Positions 54,872 through 63,866 of a stretch of 64,000 bases of DNA are shown here, in pieces. The notes under the pieces were generated by a model, which had not been told where the DNA came from, made no database searches, and saw only the letters and a list, made by a program, of their open reading frames with translations. A program made the translations under genes and the position numbers. The stretch is from Paenibacillus psychroresistens (GTDB lineage: Bacteria; Bacillota; Bacilli; Paenibacillales; NBRC-103111). Position 1 is the first letter of the stretch. Every line of letters starts with the position of its first letter. The DNA lies in contig NZ_CP034235.1 in the NCBI RefSeq assembly GCF_009728935.1, forward strand, positions 7,961,501-8,025,500. The letters are read 5' to 3'.

Positions 54872-55351
54872 TTATTTCCTAATAACAGGAATCCATACTT
54901 CACCATAGACTAGACCGTCTCGCTGCCCCATCTCAACCGTTGCATTGGGTCCGCCAACATAAGCAAAAATTTGGGCTTCTGGCAAGACTTGACCAAAGGC
55001 AATGCCGGTAAGCTTATTGCTCATCTCTTCCGCCGTATTCCCTTCGCCTTTAACGACTAGGTATTGCCCCTTCGGGAATTGAATAACTCTATGTTCTTGC
55101 GGTACCGATGCTTCTGTCATGACACCAGTATAATACATCATCTTTTGATTTACAGCTTCGCTCACGGCAAATATGTAGTCATTCGTGGCAATGGCCTTTA
55201 AAGCGTCAAGCCTTCCATCCTGTTCCACTGCCCGCCAAAAGTTTTCCTTCTCCTTGTTCATGCCGCCATAATCTGTGTAATCGCTCTTCAGCTCCGTGCC
55301 AATACCTAGAACGATAAAACTGTCTTTTTCCTCAAGAGTATACACTGCCAT
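54872..55351 (-). CDS. GyrI-like effector-binding-domain protein, copy 1
   Basis: The 159-residue protein has the GyrI-like/AraC effector-binding fold: FIVLGIGTEL start, FWRAVEQDGRLDALKAI, YYTGVMTEA, VIQFPKGQYLVVKGEG and YGEVWIPVI at the end. Such domains bind hydrophobic or cationic small molecules and can act as free-standing drug-binding or hydrolysing proteins. AAAGGAG precedes the ATG at 55351; the GTG at 55360 is too close. It is one half of a tandem duplication with the next gene. Confidence 0.88.
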   Translation of the reverse strand: MAVYTLEEKDSFIVLGIGTELKSDYTDYGGMNKEKENFWRAVEQDGRLDALKAIATNDYIFAVSEAVNQKMMYYTGVMTEASVPQEHRVIQFPKGQYLVVKGEGNTAEEMSNKLTGIAFGQVLPEAQIFAYVGGPNATVEMGQRDGLVYGEVWIPVIRK

Positions 55352-55445
55352 GATCAACACTCCTTTTTTTGAAATGGATTAAATGATTTGTTTTTTCACT
55401 TGATAAGTTTTTACTAATTATAAATTATGTCGAATTATATCTCGT

Positions 55446-55925
55446 TTACTTCTTAACAACAGGAATCCACATTTCCCCATATACGAAACCGTCTCGTTGC
55501 CCCATCTCAACCGTTGCATTGGGTCCGCCAACATAGGCGAAATTCTCGGCTTCCGGCAAGACTTGTCCAAAGGCAATGCCGGTAAGCTTACTACTCAACT
55601 CATCAGCCGTCTTCCCTTCGCCTTTAATGACGAGGTATTGTCCCTTGGGGAATTGGATTACACTGTGTTCTTCCGGTACCGATGCTTCTGTTATGACGCC
55701 AGCATAATACATCCTCTTGTGATTCACCAATTCGTTCACGGCAAAAATGTAGTCAATCGTGGCAATGACCTTTAAGGCATCAAGCCTTCCATCCTGCTCC
55801 ACTGCCCGCCAAAAGTTTTCCTTCTCCTTGTTCATTCCGGCATAATCTGTGTAATCGCTCTTTAGCTCCGTTCCAATACCTAGAATGATAAAGCTGTCTT
55901 TTTCCTCAAGGGTATACGCTGCCAT
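55446..55925 (-). CDS. GyrI-like effector-binding-domain protein, copy 2
   Basis: It is about 85-90% identical to the copy just downstream, with the same ribosome site and upstream sequence. Start at 55925 by analogy and because AAAGGAG lies before it; the in-frame ATG at 55955 adds an unmatched extension. Its likely role is binding of small ligands, as for copy 1. Confidence 0.88.
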   Translation of the reverse strand: MAAYTLEEKDSFIILGIGTELKSDYTDYAGMNKEKENFWRAVEQDGRLDALKVIATIDYIFAVNELVNHKRMYYAGVITEASVPEEHSVIQFPKGQYLVIKGEGKTADELSSKLTGIAFGQVLPEAENFAYVGGPNATVEMGQRDGFVYGEMWIPVVKK

Positions 55926-55997
55926 GATCAACACTCCTTTTTTTAAATGAATCAAATGATTTGTTTTTTCACTTGATACGTTCTGTTAAATCAAATA

Positions 55998-56591
55998 TTG
56001 CTGTTCGAAGGAACCAACCCCCACAATCCCGACCTTCTTGAACTGTCAGATCTGCCCCATCCTATGTTGGAACAACTCATCCAGATCTTTCTTATGGACA
56101 GCTATTTAGTGGTTTCCGTCGAAGAAGGAAAGGAAATAAAGTCTTATCCCATTTACCTACTGCATCTATATCGTGAAAAAAGCTTATGGCAAATTGAAGG
56201 CTTTGACTTAGAGGAGGAAAAGAGGCGGATAATTCCTGTCGACAATCTCACTGATGTCAAACTATACCCTGAGAAAAAAAGAATAAGCAAGAAGAAGATT
56301 GTCGAACAACTAAGCAAGGATGAAGAAGCCATCAACCTAGTCCTCGGACTCGGTCCAAAGGCGATTGCCCAGTTCAAAAAATACCACCCATTAAATATTT
56401 CCATTTCATACACGAATCCTTATCAAACTACTGCTGTTCTAAAAACTTTCATTAATGTTCATCATGCGGAGGATTTAGCTGAAATAACAAATTGGCTGCT
56501 TTTCCTAGGTGGAGACATCAAGGTTATGGAGGTGCCGAAAGAGGTTTTGGAGGGTTTTCTGGAAAGAATGGATGTTTTAGCGAACAGTTGA
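55998..56591 (+). pseudogene. WYL-type regulator lacking its DNA-binding domain
   Basis: The 197 residues match the WYL domain (YPIYLLHLYREKSLWQIEGF, then RIIPVDNLTDVKLY) and the C-terminal WCX extension (HHAEDLAEITNWLLFLGGDI) of YafY-type regulators, which are normally about 300 residues with an N-terminal helix-turn-helix. That domain is missing here: the frame opens at a TTG without ribosome site, 20 bases from the edge of the GyrI duplication. It is most likely the surviving 3' part of a regulator broken by the duplication event; expression as a short ligand-binding protein is less likely. Confidence 0.7.
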
Positions 56592-56662
56592 AAGCCAGAA
56601 TAAACCTCTTATACTGCTGTCGGAACAGGAGGTTGGCGGGAATAAAAAATTGCCCTCCACGC

Positions 56663-56698
56663 AAAAAGGATCTGGAAGCTTACTTTCAGATCCTTTTT
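56663..56698. terminator. Bidirectional terminator between the WYL remnant and the AlkD-like gene
   Basis: AAAAAGGATCTG pairs perfectly with CAGATCCTTTTT. Confidence 0.9.
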
Positions 56699-56725
56699 CC
56701 ATATTGATGAATTTTTCAGGGGTAA

Positions 56726-57370
56726 CTAATTATTATTTCTTTTGTTAACTTCAATCGCAATGAACTCCGGCAAATAATTGGGAGTACAGCCCTTTGATAC
56801 CATTTCATCTTTATAAAGACCCGTTTTCTCACCAAGTTTAATACAACGTGCTCGATACTTTTGATCATAGACGCCTATCCAGCCTGCGGTGAAATTCATA
56901 GCCCATTGAACTTCCGGTTCTTCCTGCGTAATATTAGCTTCAATTGCAGATAGTAAATCTGCGGTGTTATCAGGCGGTGTTTGTCCAGTCCATCTCAATC
57001 GCCCTTTATAATACCAGAAGGCTCGCCTTTGAAGAGCAGAAGGACTCTTTTCCCATAACTCCATCAATGCAATTTTCTTCTTGTCTTTGGTGAGCTGATT
57101 AGCCATTAACCAATCCATTAAGTTATTTCGCTCAACAAATGTGTGAATCTGCATATCCTTATCAAGCTTACTTAGCACATCTTGTGAAAGAAGGTTTTTG
57201 TCCATAATTAAGATTGCTAATAGTCTGGGCAAAAACTCTTCGGTTGACCAAAGTTCCATAGCTAGTTCGTGATCTTTTTTATTGTCCTTCGCGATTTTTC
57301 GTAAGTCGCCTAGCATAGTTTTACTATTGATTTGTCGTAGAATGTTTTCTGCTTTTGAAGAGCGTTTCAT
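56726..57370 (-). CDS. DNA alkylation repair protein (AlkD-like, HEAT-repeat)
   Basis: The 214-residue, all-helical protein matches the AlkD/AlkC-like DNA alkylation repair family (ELAMELWSTEEFLPRLLAIL; LMDWLMANQL; RRAFWYYKGRLRWTG; WAMNFTAGWIGVYD). Members of this group are DNA glycosylases or structural relatives acting on alkylated DNA. The catalytic residues cannot be confirmed by eye. ATG at 57370 chosen from AAAGGAG 9 bases upstream; the TTG at 57379 lies too near it. Confidence 0.75.
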   Translation of the reverse strand: MKRSSKAENILRQINSKTMLGDLRKIAKDNKKDHELAMELWSTEEFLPRLLAILIMDKNLLSQDVLSKLDKDMQIHTFVERNNLMDWLMANQLTKDKKKIALMELWEKSPSALQRRAFWYYKGRLRWTGQTPPDNTADLLSAIEANITQEEPEVQWAMNFTAGWIGVYDQKYRARCIKLGEKTGLYKDEMVSKGCTPNYLPEFIAIEVNKRNNN

Positions 57371-57745
57371 TTGACACAACTCCTTTATTAAAGCACTGTT
57401 TCATAATATGTCCTTGGCGCGATATATCAATAACTTAATTTCGTTATAAGTCTTATTGCATACAATTGTACCATAACAATTGTAAAAGGAGTGATTCATT
57501 TCGCCTTTACTTACGGTACGGTTCAATGGATTTTACGGTCATATTTGTTGCATATGTATACGATATGATATGAACTTAGAATTAAAGCTACACAGTTTGA
57601 GAAGGGACAACGTTGTTGTTCCTTCTTCATTTTGATTACATTCATTAAGAGATGAAGTCAGAGTTTCTTGGAGAAAGATCCTCAACACATTGCTATGGCC
57701 AAAAATAATGGATTCTTGTAATCATTTCAATCAGAGGGTTGTAAT
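57371..57745. other. Intergenic region with degenerate palindromic element C
   Basis: Positions 57497-57530 match the left arm and centre of the dispersed palindrome (TTCGCCTTTACTTACGGTACG, in parts, then GTTCAATGG). A hairpin GAAGGGACAACG/TTGTTCCTTC lies at 57601-57625 with a T-rich plus-strand tail, but no gene precedes it. The AlkD promoter should also lie here. Confidence 0.4.
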
Positions 57746-59485
57746 TTAAAGCAGCTTAATCAGCTCTTCTAGCTCAACAACCAATACTTTTGCAAGTTCA
57801 AAATCAGTATCTTTTAAAGCCAATTCTATTTTCATTTCAACTGATTTTTTATTTTGTTCAGTTTCTATATAGTCCATATCAAAATGACTAGCATAAATCA
57901 TTTGTCTAAATTTTCGCATACTCATTTTTCTAATCGTCTTATCATCAATGATCAAAACATAATCCATACCATTTACAACGGAATAGAAATCATGAGAAAT
58001 CATGAGAACAGCACCTTTATAGGCTTCAATGGCTTTCTCCAGCGCTATTTGTGCATAGGTGTCTAAATGGCTTGTCGGTTCATCAAGAAGCAATACGTTT
58101 GCTTTACTGGCAGCAACTTTAGCCAATTGAAGCAGATTTTTTTCTCCACCAGATAAAGATTCTATCTTTCGATTAACGATTTCTCCTTCAAAGCCATAGT
58201 TTGAAATATGCGATCTAACCTCATCGTAAGTTTTAAATCCAGCATCGATGAATTCTTCTAGGATTGTATTAGAATCCTTTAGCATTTCGCCTTGAACCTG
58301 AGATAAATAAGCCATTTTAACATCCGTATTTATTTCAATTGAATCATGATTATTTTTAAAGATATCTCGGAGTAAAGTCGTTTTCCCGGTACCGTTTGCA
58401 CCAATAATGGCTACTTTATCAGTTGATTTTATCTCAAAGTTAACATTTTCTAAAAGCAACTCATCAAAGGCAACACTATAATTATTGACATTTATAACAA
58501 TGGTGTCTTCCATTTCATTATCAATACCAAAACTAATATTCGGTTGCTTAATATCAACAAATGGCGCTTTGATTCTACGCGCTTCCAATCTTTCTTGAAA
58601 CTTAACTCTAGCTTTTAATGCTTTCCCTCTAGATGCTTCTGCATTATAAGTTGCAATAGCTCTAAGATTAATGATTAGGTTCTCGTTTCTCTCAATCTTT
58701 TCATCATCAGCGATTGTCAGTTCTTGTAACTCAATTTTAGTCTGAAGTAATGAGAAGTTATAATCCATATATCGCCCATCAAACTCTTGGATCTCCGTGT
58801 TTTCAAGGTGTATAATTTTGTTGAAACAATGATTCAATAGATATCGGTTGTGCGTAACAACTAACAGTATTCCTTGGTGAGAATTAATAAGATCTTTAAG
58901 CGCATTTAGGTTTTCAAAGTCTAAAAATACATCTGGTTCGTCCATAATCATTAAATCTGGACTACTAAGCATTTCCTTCATCACTTGAATAAGTTTGAAT
59001 TCCCCACCACTCAGGTCGGATACCCTAATATCTTTTAGCTTCATGAGGTTTGCTAAATTTAGTTTCTTATTAATATTGCTTTCAAAATCATCCCCACCGA
59101 TTGAATCAAATGCGTCTAAAGCAAATTGATACTTTTCTAATAACGAATCAATATCCGAGGATGTTTCCATTTCAGTACAAATAGAGGTTATTTCATTTTG
59201 TATCTTAATAAATGCTTCCCCTATATATTCAAAAACGGTTGTTTCTTTAGTTTTATCTAGTTGTGAGAATTGACTTACATGCCCAATTTTGCAATCCGGG
59301 TCTATTTCTAACATGCCCTCGAACATATATCTTTCTGGATCCATCAATATATCTATCAATGTACTTTTCCCGCTTCCACTTGTTCCTATAAAAGCGCAAT
59401 GTTGTGCCTCTTCTAACGTAAATGAAATGTTTTTATATAGTTCTTTTTGCGGAAATGAGTAGGATAAGTTTTCAACTTTTATCAT
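57746..59485 (-). CDS. ABC-F family ATPase
   Basis: Two ABC domains on one chain without membrane spans: Walker A GTSGSGKST (about 34-42) and GANGTGKTT (about 368-376), signatures DLSGGEFK and SLSGGEKN, Walker B MIMDEPD and LLLDEPTSHLD. A linker rich in charged residues (about 245-320) joins them. ABC-F proteins act on the ribosome; many confer resistance to antibiotics of the large subunit, others aid translation. The C-terminal helix region (about 535-579) is short. A structured leader upstream suggests control by attenuation. The gene is AT-rich, consistent with acquisition. Resistance is inference only. Confidence 0.88.
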   Translation of the reverse strand: MIKVENLSYSFPQKELYKNISFTLEEAQHCAFIGTSGSGKSTLIDILMDPERYMFEGMLEIDPDCKIGHVSQFSQLDKTKETTVFEYIGEAFIKIQNEITSICTEMETSSDIDSLLEKYQFALDAFDSIGGDDFESNINKKLNLANLMKLKDIRVSDLSGGEFKLIQVMKEMLSSPDLMIMDEPDVFLDFENLNALKDLINSHQGILLVVTHNRYLLNHCFNKIIHLENTEIQEFDGRYMDYNFSLLQTKIELQELTIADDEKIERNENLIINLRAIATYNAEASRGKALKARVKFQERLEARRIKAPFVDIKQPNISFGIDNEMEDTIVINVNNYSVAFDELLLENVNFEIKSTDKVAIIGANGTGKTTLLRDIFKNNHDSIEINTDVKMAYLSQVQGEMLKDSNTILEEFIDAGFKTYDEVRSHISNYGFEGEIVNRKIESLSGGEKNLLQLAKVAASKANVLLLDEPTSHLDTYAQIALEKAIEAYKGAVLMISHDFYSVVNGMDYVLIIDDKTIRKMSMRKFRQMIYASHFDMDYIETEQNKKSVEMKIELALKDTDFELAKVLVVELEELIKLL

Positions 59486-59538
59486 AGTATTACCTTTCTT
59501 TATAACTAAATTCTTTATAACTAAAATAGTGACTATTA

Positions 59539-59603
59539 TTGGATGTATTGCAAAACATAGGTTTTGAGTTCACCGTTATTAGAGTAACACTGTTTACATC
59601 CAA
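59539..59603 (-). promoter_or_regulatory. Structured leader of the ABC-F gene
   Basis: On the minus strand TTGGATGTA (59595-59603) and TACATCCAA (59539-59547) form a perfect 9-base outer stem; the loop holds smaller dyads. Just before it, GGGAGGGG precedes a minimal frame ATG-GAT-TGA. Leaders with short frames and alternative hairpins often control ABC-F resistance genes. Confidence 0.4.
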
Positions 59604-59715
59604 CTACAACAACTTCAATCCATTTGTATCCCCTCCCTATCCTTTAAAGGAATATACTTCTTCTACAGGGAATTGATTTAGATAAAATAAGCCGACAGGA
59701 TAATTTTCGGAAATA

Positions 59716-59748
59716 GAATGAAAAATAAGACCGCCTATATCATAGGCG
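59716..59748 (-). terminator. Terminator after the polytopic membrane protein gene
   Basis: CGCCTAT-ATC-ATAGGCG (59732-59748) is a perfect hairpin; on the minus strand it is followed by CTTATTTTTC. It lies about 125 bases past the stop of the gene at 59874. Confidence 0.6.
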
Positions 59749-59873
59749 ATCCGTTGTAAGTACTATGTCTTAAAGTATATATGCAAACTCAGTCTCTACT
59801 AAGGAATTCGAAGCGTTTTCCAAAAACCCTATCTTCCTCGAAATGAGAAAAAAGAATCCCGAACAGGAATGAG

Positions 59874-61118
59874 TTAAAAAATTAAAGGAAAGGTAAATGC
59901 AACGAAAGCTGCCCAAAGTCCATAAATCGGCAAATACTTAGTAACAGCATCTTGAATGGCTGAAGGTCCGGATTTGTTTTGTAGAAAACGTATATAGGAG
60001 AGCATAATCCAAATTAGATTGGCCAAGATAAGTATGTTTACACCTAAAACAGCAAGTCTGTTGGGCGTAATCCCGTAAGAAGAAACCCTGAACACTATGG
60101 CTGATAAAGCCACACAGTCTATAATAAGAACAAGAACGATTAGGGCAAAATTTATATAATCAGAAATGTTCTTTTTCTCGTTTGTGCCGCTTTCGGTAAT
60201 GGAGAATATGGTGACGGCCAATACACAAAGAAGTATTCCATTGAAGGATAAGAGGAAATTGCGGTCCAAGAACGGATTCTTTCCGACCCAAATAACTGTT
60301 ATAAGATAGACCAACATTGTGGCCAGTACAAGAGGACTAAAAATTTTGGCTATATAGGGTGCAATATTCTTAGAATGTTTCAGGTTACTTGATACAAGGT
60401 ATGCAGCCACAATGGAGAGAGCGACAGCACCAAATAAAACGACATTTTTAAAATAGAATTCAGATATATCCATGCCGACCATTCTAAATAACTGCATGGT
60501 TAATGCTGTTAGCAACATCCCGCTGATTGCCATACTGGCGTAGAGTATGCCAAATTCCCCATTAAATTTAAGATAGGCTAATCTTTTGCTGCCTATTCTA
60601 TATTCATTTCCTGCAAATGCAAGTCCTAGTAATACCCATAAGAAAATGGGAAGGTGTATATAAGCCAGGATAATAGTGTCTTTCAGCTCTAGCGGCAGTA
60701 TATTAAGATAAAATCCGGAGATGAGGAATAGCGATGCAAGGGTGTAGAGAACATTTTTTTTGGGGGGGTTATTGTATACAAAATAGGCAGCAATAAAGGG
60801 AAGTATACCAAAAACAAGATTAATAGGGGCTATTGCTTGCTGTTCGACAAAATGAAAAATGACCCTGGTGCTTATCCCCGCCAGAATGGCTAAAATGCCC
60901 ATGAATAAGAAAGCTTTTTGAAGCCAAAAAGCTTTTTCTGTATTTGCCGTCTCCTTAAAAAGCAATCTTTCATACCAAACGGCAAGAACCTGCGAATCAG
61001 GATTTTGTTCCCAGGCGTATGAGAATGACTTTTTAAAAGCTTCGGGTTCTTTTCTAAACATTCTCTCCAGCTCATTGGGATTGGAAATATTTTCAATAAT
61101 ATGATTATTAATATCCAT
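59874..61118 (-). CDS. Polytopic membrane protein (DUF4153-like)
   Basis: A soluble N-terminus of about 80 residues is followed by ten or more membrane spans. The C-terminal segment with VFRVSSYGITPNRLAVLGVN resembles the conserved part of DUF4153-type proteins. Function is unknown. The start at 61118 is chosen because GGGGAGG lies 6 bases upstream; the ATG at 61145 has no ribosome site. It is a single gene with its own terminator. Confidence 0.75.
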   Translation of the reverse strand: MDINNHIIENISNPNELERMFRKEPEAFKKSFSYAWEQNPDSQVLAVWYERLLFKETANTEKAFWLQKAFLFMGILAILAGISTRVIFHFVEQQAIAPINLVFGILPFIAAYFVYNNPPKKNVLYTLASLFLISGFYLNILPLELKDTIILAYIHLPIFLWVLLGLAFAGNEYRIGSKRLAYLKFNGEFGILYASMAISGMLLTALTMQLFRMVGMDISEFYFKNVVLFGAVALSIVAAYLVSSNLKHSKNIAPYIAKIFSPLVLATMLVYLITVIWVGKNPFLDRNFLLSFNGILLCVLAVTIFSITESGTNEKKNISDYINFALIVLVLIIDCVALSAIVFRVSSYGITPNRLAVLGVNILILANLIWIMLSYIRFLQNKSGPSAIQDAVTKYLPIYGLWAAFVAFTFPLIF

Positions 61119-61341
61119 GGTAAAACCTCCCCTAATAATTGTCATATTAAGCCCTATCTACTTTTGTATTCTAAAATATTGCCAAGCCGACATTCTAAAG
61201 CCTTACAAATCACCTCAACTGGTGGATAAACGAATTACTTTGCCTTTTCAATATTGAATTTATCACAAAACATATTGTTTTACAATATATTTTAATTGTT
61301 ATGAGATATGTTATTGTTGTTTTAAACATAACACTAAAGTT

Positions 61342-61384
61342 TTATACAAAGACAAAAAGCATTTCTTTATACTAAGAAATGCTC
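61342..61384 (-). terminator. Hairpin terminator on the minus strand
   Basis: On the minus strand GCATTTCTT pairs with AAGAAATGC and is followed by TTTTTG. It lies between the AT-rich module and the membrane-protein gene. Confidence 0.6.
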
Positions 61385-61540
61385 AGCATGTTGAGAAACC
61401 TAAACAGTTTTTTTGTAAACATATTCTTAATCTATTCACTGTGTTAATTTGGTATTTTATCTTTTAAGGCAATGCCTTATGCTGCGTTCCAATTCGGTGG
61501 GATGGACCTTTATCCCCCTAAGCCCAAAAGACTTCCTACC

Positions 61541-61597
61541 AAAAAAATTCGCTTTACTTGTGATACGGTTCAGCGTATCACTTTTGATGCGAATTTT
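61541..61597. repeat. Dispersed palindromic element, full copy D
   Basis: AAAATTCGC and GCGAATTTT form the outer arms, GTGATACG and CGTATCAC the inner arms, with GTTCAG-type centre as in copies A and B. A run of seven A residues flanks it. A 45-codon plus-strand frame (61472-61609) runs through it, but has no ribosome site. The rest of the 61119-61697 gap holds only hairpins. Confidence 0.75.
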
Positions 61598-61616
61598 GAT
61601 TTCTGTTGAGAAAATA

Positions 61617-61642
61617 GAGTACTAACCTAAAGGTTGGTACTC
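61617..61642 (-). terminator. Terminator after the 101-residue gene
   Basis: GAGTACTAACC-TAAA-GGTTGGTACTC forms an 11-base stem with one wobble; TATTTTCT follows on the minus strand, 56 bases after the stop. Confidence 0.7.
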
Positions 61643-61697
61643 CGTTTGTTTAAACAAATAAACACAATAACATTTGTGCTAGTCTATAGTGAAACAT

Positions 61698-62003
61698 TTA
61701 TTCATTAAATTGCTTTAGATTACTTTCAAATTCATTTATCAAAACTATTGCTTCCTCACTCTCTTGACTATTTATACCACCATTCTGTATTTTAGCAATT
61801 ACTTGATCACGGAGAAATGAAATAATTCCTTCAGGAGCGTAATTTGAGTGAAGATTATTATAATTATCAGAGTAATAATTTAATTTTGTTGATATTCTCT
61901 GAAGCATTTCAATTTGAGTAGAGTTTAATATTGTATTTCCCTTCAGGTAATTGCTTATTGAAGGAAAATTACCTAGTTTTTTACTTTTACCTGATTTTTT
62001 CAA
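61698..62003 (-). CDS. Uncharacterised 101-residue protein beside the SMC-like ATPase
   Basis: The protein starts with a basic stretch (MKKSGKSKKLG) followed by helical sequence (STQIEMLQRISTKLNYYSDNY) and an acidic C-terminal helix. I do not recognise the family. The start is TTG with GAGGAG 9 bases upstream. Its promoter lies within a perfect inverted repeat, separate from the ATPase gene 138 bases upstream on the same strand. Its AT-rich composition matches the ATPase module, so it may be a fourth component or a regulator; this is inference. Confidence 0.7.
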   Translation of the reverse strand: MKKSGKSKKLGNFPSISNYLKGNTILNSTQIEMLQRISTKLNYYSDNYNNLHSNYAPEGIISFLRDQVIAKIQNGGINSQESEEAIVLINEFESNLKQFNE

Positions 62004-62056
62004 AAGTATATCTCCTCTATCCTATTTGAGATAAAAACTTGTCATTTTTTAATATT

Positions 62057-62115
62057 AATTAGATATTTTGTTATATTGTGTTATTTAATACATTATATCA
62101 ATAAAATATCTAATT
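62057..62115 (-). promoter_or_regulatory. Promoter of the small gene flanked by a perfect 13-bp inverted repeat
   Basis: AATTAGATATTTT (62057-62069) and AAAATATCTAATT (62103-62115) are perfect inverted copies 33 bases apart. Between them on the minus strand lies the extended -10 element TGATATAAT (62092-62100). The repeats therefore bracket the likely transcript start, as an operator pair would. Confidence 0.6.
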
Positions 62116-62141
62116 CCATCAGGTTGCTCATTCAATATCCT

Positions 62142-63866
62142 TCAATTAATTATATTCAAAGTTTCTTCTAAGTAATCTTCCATGCTTCCATCATAGAGAG
62201 ATAAAAAGGCACGTTCTCTAGTTCCTTCTCCTATACAGATCAATTTAGCATTTCCATTAAAATAGCTCTTATTATATTCATGTATATTCTTTTCGTCTTC
62301 TTTTGTCTCTGCTATTGATAGTATTAATTGAGTATCATTAAGTTTATATTTTCCAATAAACTCTACAATTGCATTTTTATTGTGTTGCTCAATATCTTCT
62401 TTAAAAATTGCATCGAGCATAAATGGAAAACGATGTATATCCTGTGTACTTTCAATTAATTTATTTAATGCAAAGTTATATGCAAGTACCGTTTTATGAA
62501 GTTCGACCCCTTGTGAAGGAAATGCTGAAATTTTATATAATGATGTATATCTTTCTTCTATTAAAGTTTTTATACCTAAATCATCAATATATGCTAGAAA
62601 AATACGCTCAAATTCTTTATTCTTGTATGATCTGGATTTTTCAACCTCTTCTTCAGTTTTAAACTCTTTGAGACTATTTTCAATGTCTACTTTTTCGGTA
62701 GTCAGTACTCCTAACTTATATATAATATCGTTAATCAATTTTACATTCACTTTATTTCCTAGCCAACTATCATAGGAAATATTATGATTAAAATGTTTTT
62801 TTAATATTTGATATGCTTTTAATATATTTTGTTTGTTGGTATCTATATTCTTTCCCAGGGAATTGATTTCCCCTTGTAGTTTCTTTATAATTTCTTTACA
62901 TTTTTTCATTTCGACCTCAGTATCATTCTCTTCTTGTAGATATTTATACGATGCTTTTATACTAAAAGAAAGCTTTTGATCACAAGCAGGGCATGTACCA
63001 TTTATAGGGTTTTGTTCCTTGTGATGTCTTGACACCTTTCGAAGTAAAGACTGTCTTTCTTTAAAATAGCTCTGTTCATTGCATTTAGAAATATATTCTT
63101 CCTCATTTTCATTTAATTTTACCTGATTTTCACTGTGCGACTTAATATACTCTAATGATTCCTCAATAAACTCTTCATCAACTAGTTTTGTAATTTGAAA
63201 TTCATCGTTATTTTTTTCTAAATTTAAATAAAATTTAATTTCTTCTTCTTTATTTTTTAATTTTTTTTCCAATTCCTGTTTTCTTTCTCTATCAACAAGA
63301 GATTCTATCCCTAGATAATAGTCCAAATAATCTTCTTTAAGGTTTCTATAATACTCAAAACTACTAAAAGATTTTCGAAGGTATACCCAACCTACTGACT
63401 GTGGTATATAATAAGGCAAAAACATTGCTTCGATTGGAGCCGGTTTATATCCATCCTTATTCTCTAATTTTAGAGAAAAACCAAATAAATCATGCATGTA
63501 CCCTTTAAGTTTTATATGTTCCGCAGAGTTATTCCCCTTAATTCCATTAAACCTCCTAACAGGATAATTACCCCTTTTAATGAATAAGGTTTCATCCTCT
63601 CTAATAAAAGTAATACCTTCTTTTTTTTGGCTGCAAATTACTTGGCAGTCTAACCTTAAGAAAACACCTTCTTCAATAATTTCTTTCAAATAGTCATTAT
63701 TATCATTTATCCCAAAAGTATAAAGAATCAACTGAAATACTGTGCTTTTACCAGATGTATTTTTTCCGTAGATAATGTTTACACCATCATCAAATTCTGC
63801 ATAAAAATATTTATTTGTACGTTCTGAATATGCAAAAAGTTTATTTATTATTAATTTTGTTTTCAT
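62142..63866 (-). CDS. SMC/Rad50-like ABC ATPase with zinc hook, defence-system type
   Basis: The N-terminus carries a Walker A (GKNTSGKST, residues about 34-42) after KLIINKLFAY, as in SMC-like proteins. Long charged helices (about 195-290 and 310-350) flank a single CPAC zinc-hook motif near residue 295. A signature-like SQGVELHKTVLAYNFALNKL and a Walker B-like FMLDAIFKED follow, in which the usual second acidic residue is Ala. At 574 residues it is much shorter than Rad50. Small zinc-hook ATPases of this kind occur in ABC-3C and Lamassu conflict systems. The small upstream gene overlaps its start by 26 bases, as ABC-3C middle components do. GAGGGA precedes the ATG. Confidence 0.78.
   Translation of the reverse strand: MKTKLIINKLFAYSERTNKYFYAEFDDGVNIIYGKNTSGKSTVFQLILYTFGINDNNDYLKEIIEEGVFLRLDCQVICSQKKEGITFIREDETLFIKRGNYPVRRFNGIKGNNSAEHIKLKGYMHDLFGFSLKLENKDGYKPAPIEAMFLPYYIPQSVGWVYLRKSFSSFEYYRNLKEDYLDYYLGIESLVDRERKQELEKKLKNKEEEIKFYLNLEKNNDEFQITKLVDEEFIEESLEYIKSHSENQVKLNENEEEYISKCNEQSYFKERQSLLRKVSRHHKEQNPINGTCPACDQKLSFSIKASYKYLQEENDTEVEMKKCKEIIKKLQGEINSLGKNIDTNKQNILKAYQILKKHFNHNISYDSWLGNKVNVKLINDIIYKLGVLTTEKVDIENSLKEFKTEEEVEKSRSYKNKEFERIFLAYIDDLGIKTLIEERYTSLYKISAFPSQGVELHKTVLAYNFALNKLIESTQDIHRFPFMLDAIFKEDIEQHNKNAIVEFIGKYKLNDTQLILSIAETKEDEKNIHEYNKSYFNGNAKLICIGEGTRERAFLSLYDGSMEDYLEETLNIIN

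Larger units (their letters stand above)
54872..55983. repeat. Tandem duplication of a GyrI-like gene with its upstream region
   Basis: The units 54872-55405 and 55446-55978 match through the genes and on through ATGATCAACACTCC and a further segment containing GATTTGTTTTTTCACTTGAT. The homology stops at about 55978, 20 bases before the truncated WYL frame begins. Confidence 0.85.

Noticed and set aside
61472..61609. 45-codon plus-strand frame running through palindromic copy D
   Set aside because: It looks somewhat protein-like but has no ribosome site, and half of it is the repeat element itself; the minus strand is also open here.
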